A stretch of DNA of 64,000 bases from Burkholderiales bacterium (GTDB lineage: Bacteria > Pseudomonadota > Gammaproteobacteria > Burkholderiales > Burkholderiaceae_C), in NCBI GenBank assembly GCA_030604135.1, contig JAUVWL010000005.1, positions 150,033-214,032 on the forward strand, in the 5' to 3' direction. The first letter of the stretch is position 1. Each line of letters starts with the position of its first letter. The notes below the pieces were generated by a model. That model was not told where the DNA came from and did no database searches. It saw only the letters and a program-made list of their open reading frames with translations. The translations under genes were made by a program, and so were the position numbers. This document shows positions 22,301-28,271 of this stretch, in pieces.

Positions 22301-24800
22301 CGGTCGACAGGCCCTTGATGGCGGCTGCGCTGATACGGGCGAAGTCCTCGGGTTCCATCGCCGCCAGCTGGGTTGGTGTCAGGGCAGCCACCTGCGTGGC
22401 TGTGAGGGCCGCGGTCTGGGTGGTGGTCAGCGCCACGATCTGGGCTGTGCCCAGTTGCTGCAGGTCTTCCGTGGCCAGTCGGGCAATCTGGGCCGGTGTG
22501 AGCGCAGCGACCTGCGCCGGCGTGAGGGCAGCGGCCTGGGCGGTGGTCAGCGCCACAATCTGGGCCGTGGTCAGCGCACGGATGGCATCGGTACCCATCT
22601 GGGCCAGGTCCCCCGGCTCGATGGCGGCCACCTGCTCGTTCGTCAGGCGGGCCACCTGGATTGCCGTCAGCGCGCCCACCTGGCTGGCTGTGAGGGCCTC
22701 CATCTGTCCAGTGGTCAGACCGCGCAACGCGGTGGCCGACAGCCTCGCGATGTCGGCCTCTTCAATGGCCGCAATCTGCGTGTCACTCATGGCCGCCACC
22801 TGGGTGGAGGTCAGGGCAGCCACCTGGGCCGTGGTCAGGGCCACGATCTGGGCGGTGCTCAGTTGCCCGATCGCCAACGTGTCCAGTGCCGCCACCTGCA
22901 GGGGTTGCAGAGCCGCGATCTGGTCGGTGGTCAGGGCGGCCACCTGCTCCGTCGTCAGGGCGCGCACCTGCACCGTGGTCAGTCCGCGCACGGCTGCGGT
23001 GGACATCTGCGCCAGATCGGCCGCCTCAATGGCCGCGATCTGGGCCGTGGTCATGGCCGCCAGCTGGACAGACGTCATCGCGCCCAGCTGGGTGCCATCC
23101 AGGGCCACCACCTGCGCCGTGGTCAGCGCGCGAATTGCAGCGGTGCTGAGCCGGGCCAAATCCACGGCCTCGATGGCTGCCACCTGTGCCGTGCTCATCG
23201 CGGCGACCTGCGCCGAGGTGAGGGCTGCGGCCTGGGCCGTGGTCAGGGCGGCAATCTGCTCCGTGCTCAGTTGCTGCAGGTCATCCGTGGCCAGCGCCGC
23301 CACCTGGGCAGGCAGCAGGGCAGCCACCTGGGTGGTCGTGAGGGCGGCCACCTGATCGGTCGACAGCGCAACGATCTGCGCGGTCGTCAGACCCGTCAGT
23401 GCCTGCGTGTTGATACTCGGCACGTCACCGGCTTCAATGGCCGACACCTGGGCTGTGGTCAGCGCGCGCAGCTGGGTAGACGTCAGCGCACCCACTTGGT
23501 CTGCGGTCAGCGCCACGATCTGGGCGCTGGACAGCGCGGGCAGGGCCCGGGACGAAATGGCGGCCACCTGGGCGGTCGTCAGATCGGCAATCTGGTCGGT
23601 CGACAAGGCGCCGATCTGCGCCGACGTCAGCGCAGCCATCTGCGTGGACGTGAGCGCCTGCAGCGCGGGGGTGGACAGCTGCGCCAGGTCCTCGGTCTGC
23701 AGGGCAATCACCTGGGTGGCGGTCAGCCTGGCCACCTGCGTTGCCGTCAGAGCAGCCGCCTGGTCGGTCGTCAGGGCCACGATCTGCGCCGTGCTCAGCT
23801 GGGAAATGGCCGCCGTGGACAGCCCGGCAATGTCGGTGCCCAGCGCCGCCACCTGGGCGGTGGTGAGCGCGCGCACCTGGGCCGCGGTCAGACCGGCCAC
23901 CTGGGTTGACGACAAGGCATCCAGCTGGGCCGTGCCCAGTACCAGCAGGTCATCGGTGGCAATGGCCGCGACCTGGGCTGCGCTCAGCGCAGCCACCTGG
24001 GCCGTGCTCAGTGCAGCCGCCTGGGCTGTGCTCAGGGCCACAATCTGGGCCGCCGTCAATCCGGCCACCGCGTCGGAACTCAGGGCCGGCACATCGGCCG
24101 CCTCAATGGCACGCACCTGGGCCGTGCTCATCACCGCCACCTGGGTCGATGTCAGCGCGCCCACCTGCTCCGAACCCATTGCGACGATCTGGGCCGTGGT
24201 CAGTCCCCGGATGCCAGCGGTCGAGAGCGCGGCCACGTCTTCGGTCTCGAGGGCGGCCACCTGGGCCGTACTCAGGCGAGATACCTGGGCCGAGGTCAAT
24301 GCCGCAGCCTGGGCCGTGGTCAGTGCCTCCATCTGCGCCGTCGTCAGTCCGGTCACCGCGATGGACGTCAGGCGTGCGAAGTCCTGTGACTCCATCGCCT
24401 GGATCTGCGCCGTGCCCATGGCCGCCAGTTGGGCCGACGTCAGGGCGCCTGCCTGGGCGGTGGTCAAGGCCACAATCTGCGCCGTGGTCAGTGAGCCGAT
24501 GTCGTCCGCCTCAATGGCGCCGATCTGGGCCGTGGTCATCACCGCGAGGTCCGCTGTTTCAATCGCTGCAATCTGACCAGCGGTCATGGCAGCGATCTGA
24601 ACGGTGTTGAACTGGGGAAACTGGGCCGTCGAAAACGCCGCGATGTTCGCGGTGGTGATGGCCTGGATCTGTGCGGTCGTCAACGCCCTGAGCTGGGTGG
24701 CGGTGAACGCGGCCACGTCCTCGGTCGTCATGCCGGCTATCTGGTCAGTCGTCAGAGCGGCAATCTGCGCTGCGGAAAGGCCGGTGATCAACTCGCTCAT
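10353..24800 (-). CDS. Giant octapeptide-repeat protein with C-terminal Ca-binding domain, putative type I secretion substrate
   Basis: 4815 residues. From the first residues to about 4565 the protein is a tandem array of roughly 570 octapeptides, consensus L-[ST]-T-x-Q-[VI]-x-A. Every fifth or sixth unit is replaced by an acidic variant such as IETADLAx. There is no signal peptide or membrane segment. A non-repeat domain follows, with three EF-hand-like loops: DRNGDGLINDGSE, DSNGDGVIDLQD and DANSDGVSQADE. This domain type is common near the C-terminus of large RTX/T1SS exoproteins. The final 70 residues are acidic and Pro/Ala/Glu-rich. The ATG at 24800 has AGGAG (24807-24811) six bases upstream. 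The gene is divergent from a PrtD/PrtE exporter pair and upstream of a GT41 glycosyltransferase. I recognise no named family for the repeat. Secretion is inferred; function (adhesin, fibre, surface layer) is unknown. Confidence 0.93.
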   Translation of the reverse strand: MSELITGLSAAQIAALTTDQIAGMTTEDVAAFTATQLRALTTAQIQAITTANIAAFSTAQFPQFNTVQIAAMTAGQIAAIETADLAVMTTAQIGAIEADDIGSLTTAQIVALTTAQAGALTSAQLAAMGTAQIQAMESQDFARLTSIAVTGLTTAQMEALTTAQAAALTSAQVSRLSTAQVAALETEDVAALSTAGIRGLTTAQIVAMGSEQVGALTSTQVAVMSTAQVRAIEAADVPALSSDAVAGLTAAQIVALSTAQAAALSTAQVAALSAAQVAAIATDDLLVLGTAQLDALSSTQVAGLTAAQVRALTTAQVAALGTDIAGLSTAAISQLSTAQIVALTTDQAAALTATQVARLTATQVIALQTEDLAQLSTPALQALTSTQMAALTSAQIGALSTDQIADLTTAQVAAISSRALPALSSAQIVALTADQVGALTSTQLRALTTAQVSAIEAGDVPSINTQALTGLTTAQIVALSTDQVAALTTTQVAALLPAQVAALATDDLQQLSTEQIAALTTAQAAALTSAQVAAMSTAQVAAIEAVDLARLSTAAIRALTTAQVVALDGTQLGAMTSVQLAAMTTAQIAAIEAADLAQMSTAAVRGLTTVQVRALTTEQVAALTTDQIAALQPLQVAALDTLAIGQLSTAQIVALTTAQVAALTSTQVAAMSDTQIAAIEEADIARLSATALRGLTTGQMEALTASQVGALTAIQVARLTNEQVAAIEPGDLAQMGTDAIRALTTAQIVALTTAQAAALTPAQVAALTPAQIARLATEDLQQLGTAQIVALTTTQTAALTATQVAALTPTQLAAMEPEDFARISAAAIKGLSTDQVAALTSGQIAALGSSQVTGLTTAQLSAISPSAIDGISTTAIRGLTAAQIVSLGTDQVAALSTDQIAAMTPAQIAAIATDDLQQLSGAQIAALTTAQAAALTSVQLRALDATQLAAFEGQDFAMLTPAALRGLSTEQIEALTATQVGAMTSTQIGALSTAQLVAMEAADLSSLSTTAIRGMTTAQVVALTTEQVAALTTDQIAALTSAQMRVMQTEDVAALSAGQIAALGGAQLVVMSDAQVDALSTPLSTLQEEMRTVLRWTPAYMASLSTADIAALNTMQVSLLSPTQVAALSVSQIAALETEDLVHLSTAAMVALSTRQVAALGTDQVAALTSAQLQAMETADVKALTTAQVAALGTDQLQAFTAAQIRALDTADLRALSSDQVQALTSGQVAALTTVQLAALRPDQFAALDPQDVAAILPGTLASITNAQVIALTTAQAAAILPEQMLRIAPAKLALMENEDLAALSTQVIASLTPAQVAALTTSQMAALTTAQIAAFSPAQIIAIQTQDLVRLDAQQIEALTTAQAAALTTAQVAALTTDQIQALQTEDLAALRAPSIAALTTAQVSALTLDQVAALTPVQVAALQTVDLRAMSVEQIEALSGPQVAALTSAQLRALSVDQIAAIQPSDLASVAPNNLNTLTPAQIAALTTAQVAALTSTQAAALTTAQVAAIEVEDLAAIGTAVLSRLTTAQIKALGTEQVASLSTAQVAALTAPQIAALDTADIAVLSAEQLAALAPARVAALTTAQVAALGTAQLASLSTDQVTALTAAQVVALTTAQVQSLPDELLSALTSTQLRAMQVVDLQALTTAQIQALTASQVAALTSTQVIGLSTAQVAAIEGSDLAQMSTAVLNKLTTAQIRALDADQVAALTGAQVAALTTAQVAALTASQVAAIEPVDLALMSTMALVRLGTAQVAALTAGQIEALTSAQLRALTSTQMAALTSEQIAAIETADLVALQPEVIGRLTSAQAQGLTASQIRELTTAQVAAMSTAAVSALSAEQMVALTTDQYRSLSSTQMAALTTTQVAAIPTAAIQVLDPATVSRLTTAQVGSLTTSQVVALTTDQAAALGTAQVVALSTDQVRSIEAVDLAHLTTAAVVALSTAQVAALSLTQVAALTPTQLAAMETADLAALGTAQVAVLNGPQLAAMIPAQVAALSTAQIASLQPAALASLGEAAIAALGTAQTAALTPAQVAALVPLQVGALSPDQLASLGTDQVRAIETGDIRFLSTEAIAALTTAQVAALTNGQIQALSTSQASALTSSQVAAMSTSQVAAIETADLARLSTDALAGLGTDDIVALTTAQAAALTAAQVGALTTAQLVAMETRDLSVISTAAIRGLTETQVAALTTDQLVSLTVGQIAAMETADLRALTTAQVVALTADQVAALSSTQVSALRTEQIAAIETADLVGIAPEVIARLTSEQMQALGTGQIVALGTAQVAALTSAQLNALTSAQVMAIETEDLSSIGTSRIQSLSNDFIAALTSDQLASLTTDQFAALRTSQIAALETADLASLDPAVVAGMSTAQVRALTTAQMAALTTGQLAALTTSQVQALTSAQLQAIDSTDIPALTTAQIAALTTAQVPLLTTAQVAALSTAQVAAIETADLVAMGTAQLVALGSHQVAALTTAQLAALTPARVAVLDPEDIAALGTTQVRALSTAQVAALTTAQVAALTTTQVAAMENADLTALTTAQIVALSSDQLRALTTAQIPALTATQIGAIELADLAALGTAQIQALTTAQFRAMSDAQIAQLTPEQVAAIELTDLASFTPGQITAMTATQLQALTTAQVAQLTTAQIAAIETADLATLGTAQIAALGTAQVRALGTVQLAALTSEQIQAIETVDIAALTTAQIAGLTTAQIDKLTPEQIAALTTAQLRAIEDQDLVLLTAPQIAALSSVQLGSLSTSQIERLTTTQVAAIEAGDMPGLSTAQVVALSSAQVRALGVEQLNAMTSTQIAALEESDVAALTTTQVAGLSTEQVVALTSGQAAALTTAQVAAMGTAQLRAMQTQDLAALSTAAIAALGTDQIRALSEAQVAALTSAQIRAIEVVDLQAMTSAQIAAIETQDIPALTTAQVAALGETQISRLTPDQIAAMTTAQVRAITTANVQQLTTDQVVALTTSQVAALTTAQVAALTNAQIGVMETADVAALTTAQIEAMTAGQLQRLSASQLSALGSKVSAIETADLATLSAEQMAALTSAQVQALTTAQIAALTTDQISAIEVADMSALTTAQLVALTGDQVAALTTTQLAALSSSQIGAIDPADMARLTLAQVQALTTAQIPGLTTAQVAALTPTQVANLELADLGAFSTAQVAAIETTDVSALTVAQLQHLSTTQLRALTSAQVAALTSTQVAALTTAQVAALTTAQVAAIETGDLVAMGTTQIQALTSSQAAALTTAQVAALTLTQLAALQTEDLVAMTSSQIAALTSEQVGALSTAQVAALTPAQVAAIETADLVALSSAQIAALGTAQVAALSTAQVAALTVFQVQAMETADLAALTTAQIQALTTAQVATLTTAQVAALTTTQVAALQTEDLVALSTAQIAAMTGAQVAALTSPQVAALTSAQVAAIEPADLAQMGTAQVVALTTGQVAALTPAQVAALTTGQVAALEIADLTVLSTAQIQALTPSQAAALTTAQVAALTTAQVAALETADLVALGTQQIEALTTTQVAALTPQQVASLTSAQLRALQTADLVALTTAQVVALTTAQIQALTGDQIAVLELADVAALTTDQVVALTTAQVMALTQAQVAALTTGQVVALETQDLVQLSSAQLRALTTEQVRALTTDQIAALTVDQIAVMETADVAALSTSQIIALSSAQIAALTGDQLASLSTSQIQAIETADLVHIAPSRIPSLTTAQVRALTQEQLAALTTAQVRALATDDVQALTEAQITLLSPTQVAALSGSQLAALTTGQIQALSYESIAAISPEAIPSLTTTQLQAITNEQMVFLTTSQIRALETTDVAALGTAQLQSLSFEQVAAFSTAQIVALSSAQLTNLTLGQIGALTAEQVAAIEPADLDDFSAAQIRALGNDIAALTTAQVVALTTTQVAALTTTQVAALTTSQIRALETVDLAALTSDQIPVLTTAQIAALTTAQVAAITTDQISDLTPVQLEALTTAQIPALSTANIALLEEAQLQAIQTQDFMHLTAGQIQALTVTQVPWLTDAQVQALTTAQMQALATDDLQALLTEQFSLLSGAQLAALTTAQIVALTVGQAGAISAPQLAALTPAQVAALEIEDLEELSTTAIQALTSQQAAALTTTQVAALTSGQLPVLTTAAVAALTTAQIQALTVNQIPLLTTAQIVALTTAQWASMQTADIAVLETEQIVAIETADIAALTTAQIVALTETQAGALTSAQLGALSVSQWVAMQPADVAALSTNAVVGLTTAQVAAMTSGQFSALSSAQIAQMEVVDVAAFTTAHVAALTTEQTPGLSAAQITGMSAAQLAAIVPGILAELSTDQIRAIEGEDLALMSTTQVAALTNTQVSALTTEQIVSLTATQIPHLTAGQVAALTTAQVAAIQVEDLAVMTTAQIVALTTAQVAALTTAQVIGLTTTQFAALENEDLAALTPTQVAVIQAADLQALSPTQVAALTATQLQALTTTQVVSLSGAQIAAIAASDLATLSGAQIAAIQPVDIPFLTDLQLQALTNSQMAALSVEQIAALTLTQIPELSPAQLGALGMNQVDAFSEDQFGAMTQPQRDALTVSPLVLDLDGNGIQTLHVSQGVMFDINGTGQTVQTGWVAPTDGLLAMDRNGDGLINDGSELFGTATLLSDGSRAPDGFAALAELDSNGDGVIDLQDLDFARLLVWRDANSDGVSQADELLTLEQVGITAIRLNASATSALNEGNWVGLTSSFETADGQVNEIADVWFRVEQEGTVASLLEEDVLAGLPQEDEPLDSADATADDGAGQADAAADVGVAEAPEPEPMPAPAPEPVEVELVGQSTTTPIDG
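11105..24800 (-). repeat. 24-bp tandem coding repeat with 120- and 144-bp superperiods
   Basis: About 570 copies of a degenerate 24-bp unit (plus-strand look: CACCTGGGCGGTGGTCAGCG) encode the octapeptides. Higher-order periodicity is visible: the acidic unit recurs exactly every 120 bp at 14161, 14281, 14401, 14521, 14641, 14761, 14881, 15001 and 15121. A 144-bp step occurs between 22608 and 22752. Copies diverge mostly at third positions and a few residues, indicating old, selected duplications rather than a recent expansion. Breaks in register occur near 13130, 15730 and 23835 (seven-residue units), and a non-repeat insert lies at about 21498-21564. Confidence 0.95.
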
Positions 24801-25153
24801 GTGGGACTCCTGGTGTCGGGCGTAGGACGAATAAGGGCTGGAAATTCAGGCAACAGGGCACCGGCGCACCATGCCCGCCTTCCATGGATCGGCCGCAGGC
24901 TTGACAACTTGAGCGACCGGTGTCGCGGTGATGTTAGGAACCGGGCCAACGCACAGAGCGCAGAAGTGAGGGGGCTTTGCCGCCTTGCTCGGGCAATTGG
25001 CCCCAGGGCAATTGGGGCACCCTTGCGGCATGTCCCGGTGCGTCCGGCGAACCGGCCCCGTGCGTGAGGGAGTTCACATTCCGACCGCCATGTCGCTCCC
25101 CGTGCCCGGCCGTGAGCACATTGATCAGGTTCACCCAATTCAGAACACAACCC
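24801..25153. promoter_or_regulatory. Divergent intergenic region between giant gene and ABC exporter
   Basis: 353 bp with no convincing gene. It must hold the promoters for the minus-strand giant gene and the plus-strand exporter operon. A 10-bp direct repeat GGGCAATTGG occurs at 24991-25000 and 25006-25015 (15-bp period), each copy containing the palindrome CAATTG; this is a candidate regulator-binding site. A TTGACA hexamer at 24901-24906 has no good -10 partner at normal spacing. I see no terminator or RNA structure I would defend. Confidence 0.5.
24991..25015. repeat. Tandem GGGCAATTGG direct repeat (candidate operator)
   Basis: Two identical decamers 15 bp apart centre to centre, in the region shared by the giant gene and its presumed exporter. 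Each contains a CAATTG palindrome. The period of 15 bp is about one and a half helical turns. The regulator is unknown. Confidence 0.5.
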
Positions 25154-26950
25154 ATGCTGTTGCGATCCAGACTGCCCGACAACGAAATTGGCCGCGCATT
25201 GGCCGATTGCGCTTCGGCCTTCCGCAGCATTGGTGTCTTCAGTGCTGTCATCAACCTGCTGATGCTGGCGCCGTCCATCTACATGCTGCAGGTCTATGAC
25301 CGCGTGCTGACCAGCCGCAACGAGACCACGCTGCTAATGCTCACACTCATGGTCATGGGGGCCTACCTGATCACGCACGGACTCGAATTCGTTCGCAGCT
25401 TCGTGCTGATCCGCATCGGTGCACGGTTGGACATGCGATTGAACCAGCGGGTCTACACGGCTGCCTTCGAACGCAACCTGCAACGAAGCGGCGCCAACGC
25501 CGGCCAGGCTCTTCACGACCTGACCTCCATCCGCCAGTTTCTGACCGGGAACGGTCCTTTTGCCTTCTTTGACGCGCCCTGGTTCCCGATCTATCTGGTC
25601 ATGATCTTCCTCTTCGACTGGATCCTGGGTGTATTCGCCATTTTTGGTACAGCAGTCCTGGTCACGCTGGCCTGGGCCAACGAAGCCATTTCCCGCCGGC
25701 CACTGGCGGAAGCCAGTGCCATGTCGATCAGCGCCGGCAACCTGGCCACCAACAACCTGCGCAATGCCGAGGTGATCGCTGCCATGGGTATGCTGCCCCA
25801 CCTCATGGCCCGCTGGATGAAGCAGCACCTGAGATTCCTGCAGCTTCAGGCCGAGGCCAGCGAAAAGTCCGGCGCGGTTCAGGCCGGCAGCAAGTTCTTT
25901 CGGGCCGCCATGCAATCGCTGATACTCGGGCTCGGCGCCCTGCTCGCCCTGGAAGACCGGATCACGCCAGGCATGATGCTGGTGGGTTCCGTCCTCATGG
26001 GGCGTGCCCTGGCGCCGGTCGACCAGCTCATCGGTATGTGGAAGAACTGGTCCAACACACGCAGCGCCTACGGACGGCTGCGGGATCTGCTGGCAGCCCA
26101 TCCGGTTCGGGATGACGCCATGCCATTGCCACCCCCCACCGGACATCTGACCTTGCAGGAAGTCAGCGCCCGGCCACCGGGCGGTGGTGAGCCGGTGCTG
26201 CATCAGATCAGCCTGGAGCTCGACGCCGGCGAAGTGCTGGGCATCATAGGGCCCAGCGGATCGGGCAAATCCACACTGGCGAGGTTGCTCGTGGGCGTGT
26301 GGCCTGCCAGCCAGGGACATGTTCGACTGGACGGAGCCGACGTGTACCAATGGAACCGGACAGAGCTTGGTCCACACATCGGCTACCTGCCCCAGGATAT
26401 TGAGCTCTTTGCAGGAACGGTGAGCGAAAACATCGCCCGCTTCGGGCCGGTCGACGCAGACAAAGTCATCGAAGCGGCCCGGATGGCTGGCGTTCACGAC
26501 ATGGTGTTGCACCTGCCCAAGGGTTACGACACCCAGCTAGGTGATGGCGGTGCGGGACTGTCTGGCGGTCAGAGACAAAGATTGGGGCTGGCGCGTGCCC
26601 TGTACGGCAACCCTGCCCTGGTCGTGCTTGATGAACCCAACTCCAACCTGGACGATGCAGGCGAAGCGGCACTGTCCAAAGCCATTCAGAGCCTGCGAAG
26701 CAACGGACGGACCGTTGTTGTGATCAGCCACCGCACCAGCGCGCTTTCGGTCACAACGCGTCTGCTTCTGCTCAAGGACGGCAAGCTGGCCCGCTTCGGG
26801 CCGACCACAGAGGTGCTCGATGACCTGGCTCAGGCGTCCCGCCGACGCTCGGGACGCCCCCGGCGCCAAGTCTCGGCTGACCCTGCGTCACCGGCAGAAG
26901 GTACGCCGACCTCGGAACCCAATGTGAGTCCGGTTCATGAACCCAGCTGA
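25154..26950 (+). CDS. Type I secretion ABC transporter, PrtD family (permease-ATPase fusion)
   Basis: 598 residues. Transmembrane segments lie about 27-45, 58-80, 145-178 and 252-290, followed by a nucleotide-binding domain with Walker [10 protein letters not shown] (366-374), signature LSGGQ (469-473), Walker B VVLDEP (490-495) and H-loop His526. There is no N-terminal C39 peptidase or peptidase-like domain, which places it with PrtD/AprD exporters. These move unfolded substrates with C-terminal uncleaved signals in a complex with an HlyD-type adaptor and a TolC-type channel. The frame is open from 24977; the ATG at 25154 is chosen because PrtD homology starts there, although no Shine-Dalgarno is obvious. 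It overlaps the adaptor gene by 14 bp. The natural substrate is the divergent giant repeat protein (inference from position). Confidence 0.92.
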   Translation: MLLRSRLPDNEIGRALADCASAFRSIGVFSAVINLLMLAPSIYMLQVYDRVLTSRNETTLLMLTLMVMGAYLITHGLEFVRSFVLIRIGARLDMRLNQRVYTAAFERNLQRSGANAGQALHDLTSIRQFLTGNGPFAFFDAPWFPIYLVMIFLFDWILGVFAIFGTAVLVTLAWANEAISRRPLAEASAMSISAGNLATNNLRNAEVIAAMGMLPHLMARWMKQHLRFLQLQAEASEKSGAVQAGSKFFRAAMQSLILGLGALLALEDRITPGMMLVGSVLMGRALAPVDQLIGMWKNWSNTRSAYGRLRDLLAAHPVRDDAMPLPPPTGHLTLQEVSARPPGGGEPVLHQISLELDAGEVLGIIGPSGSGKSTLARLLVGVWPASQGHVRLDGADVYQWNRTELGPHIGYLPQDIELFAGTVSENIARFGPVDADKVIEAARMAGVHDMVLHLPKGYDTQLGDGGAGLSGGQRQRLGLARALYGNPALVVLDEPNSNLDDAGEAALSKAIQSLRSNGRTVVVISHRTSALSVTTRLLLLKDGKLARFGPTTEVLDDLAQASRRRSGRPRRQVSADPASPAEGTPTSEPNVSPVHEPS

Positions 26951-28247
26951 CACCCTGACAGCCAGTGGCGTCGATCGCCCTGAAGCCACCGCCAGCACCA
27001 GTACGCGCTTTCATGTCCTGCTCGGCTGGTGGCTGATCATCGGCGGATTGGGCGGCTTCTTTGTGTGGGCCTCGCTTGCCCCGCTGGACCAGGGCGTTCC
27101 CCTGAGCGGGCATGTCACGGTATCCGGCAACCGCAAGACCGTGCAACACCAGAGCGGCGGCACCGTGGACGCCATCCTGGTCGCCGAAGGTGAGCGTGTT
27201 CAGGCTGGACAGGTCCTCGTCCGCATGAACAGTGTCCAGGCCAGGGCCAACGCCGAGGTCACGCGCATCCAGCTGCAGACGGCGGAAGCCACCCTGAACC
27301 GGCTCGAGGCCGAAGCAGGCGGCAGAAGGCTTGAGCCGGTCGCCGACCGCAACACGGCCAGCCACTCGCAACACCAGTTGCTGCTGGCCCGCCAAAGGGC
27401 CATGCAAAGCGAACTGGCCGCCATGGACGAAACCATCGCTGGTCTGGAGGCCATGAACCGCTCACTGGTCCAGTCCAGGTCGTCCCGGCAGGAGCAGCTG
27501 CGTCTGCTGGGCGAGCAGCTGGAGAGCACCCGCGTTCTGTCTCGCGACGGATTTGTCGCCCGCAACCGCGTGCTCGATCTCGAACGCGAACACGCCCAGG
27601 TGAGCGCCACCCTGGCCGAAGAAAGCGGCAGTGTGGTCCGCAACGAGCGCCAGATCGGAGAGCTGCGGCTGCGACGCCTGCAACGGCAGCAGGAATTCCA
27701 GCGCGACGTGCACAGCCAGCTGGCCGATATCCGCCAGGAAGTGCAGATGTTGCGCAACCGCCTGCAGGGGCTGGACCACGAACTGGCCAGCGCCGAAGTC
27801 CGCTCACCGGTTGGCGGCGTGGTGGCCGACATCAGCATCTTCACCGAGGGAGGTGTGGTCACGCCGGGCTTCAAGCTGATGGACATTCTGCCCACCGACC
27901 AGCCCCTGTTGATCGAAGCCGAGGTGCCGGTGGACGCCATCGACTCGGTACGCCCCGGGCTGCCGGTGGAAGTGATGGTGGCCGCCTTCAATCAGAACAC
28001 GACCCCTCGCATCCCGGCCGAGGTGGTCCACGTCTCGCCCGACCGCATCGTTGACGAGCGCAGCGGCCAGATCTTCTACCGCATGCGGGCCCGCACAACG
28101 CCCGAGGGGGAACACCTGATACGGCGGCTGGACGTCAAACCCGGCATGCCGGTGGAGATCTACGTGCGCACCGGCGAGCGCACCCTCTTGAACTACATCT
28201 TCAGGCCGCTGCGCGACAGCTTCCGCATGTCCATGACGGAAGAATGA
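26937..28247 (+). CDS. Type I secretion membrane fusion protein, HlyD/PrtE family
   Basis: 436 residues: a cytoplasmic N-terminus, one membrane anchor (about 25-47, [23 protein letters not shown]), then a periplasmic region. A split lipoyl domain ([29 protein letters not shown] and [16 protein letters not shown]) brackets a long coiled-coil hairpin, followed by beta-barrel domains. The end ([21 protein letters not shown]) is typical of PrtE adaptors. It overlaps the ABC transporter gene and is certainly co-expressed with it. A dedicated outer-membrane channel gene does not follow, so the complex must recruit one encoded elsewhere, possibly the TolC-like protein at 60817-62697. Confidence 0.92.
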   Translation: MNPADTLTASGVDRPEATASTSTRFHVLLGWWLIIGGLGGFFVWASLAPLDQGVPLSGHVTVSGNRKTVQHQSGGTVDAILVAEGERVQAGQVLVRMNSVQARANAEVTRIQLQTAEATLNRLEAEAGGRRLEPVADRNTASHSQHQLLLARQRAMQSELAAMDETIAGLEAMNRSLVQSRSSRQEQLRLLGEQLESTRVLSRDGFVARNRVLDLEREHAQVSATLAEESGSVVRNERQIGELRLRRLQRQQEFQRDVHSQLADIRQEVQMLRNRLQGLDHELASAEVRSPVGGVVADISIFTEGGVVTPGFKLMDILPTDQPLLIEAEVPVDAIDSVRPGLPVEVMVAAFNQNTTPRIPAEVVHVSPDRIVDERSGQIFYRMRARTTPEGEHLIRRLDVKPGMPVEIYVRTGERTLLNYIFRPLRDSFRMSMTEE

Positions 28248-28271
28248 GGCCACCGCGCAAGCCGGTCAGTC

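Noticed and set aside
11105..24800. Possible CRISPR array because of short regular repeats
   Set aside because: Units are contiguous with no spacers, stay in one reading frame and vary mainly at third positions; no cas genes are nearby.
10353..24800. Similarity of LTxxQVxA units to the LTPxQVVAI start of TAL-effector repeats
   Set aside because: The period is 8, not 33-35, there are no repeat-variable diresidues, and the C-terminus is a Ca-binding exoprotein domain. The likeness reflects a common helix N-cap pattern.
10353..24800. Coiled-coil rod
   Set aside because: The period is eight residues with hydrophobics at 1 and 6 and helix-capping Thr in every unit, which does not fit a heptad or hendecad register.
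11170..24825. Many long open frames on the plus strand across the giant gene (some over 1000 codons)
   Set aside because: They mirror the tandem repeat: codon choice in the 24-bp unit leaves the opposite-strand frames free of stops. Their products are low-complexity Arg/Gly/His or Trp/Ala/Val strings without ribosome-binding sites or domains.
24977..25153. N-terminal 59-residue extension of the ABC exporter
   Set aside because: The extension has no similarity to PrtD or to a C39-type domain and overlaps the divergent control region; the ATG at 25154 gives the normal family length.
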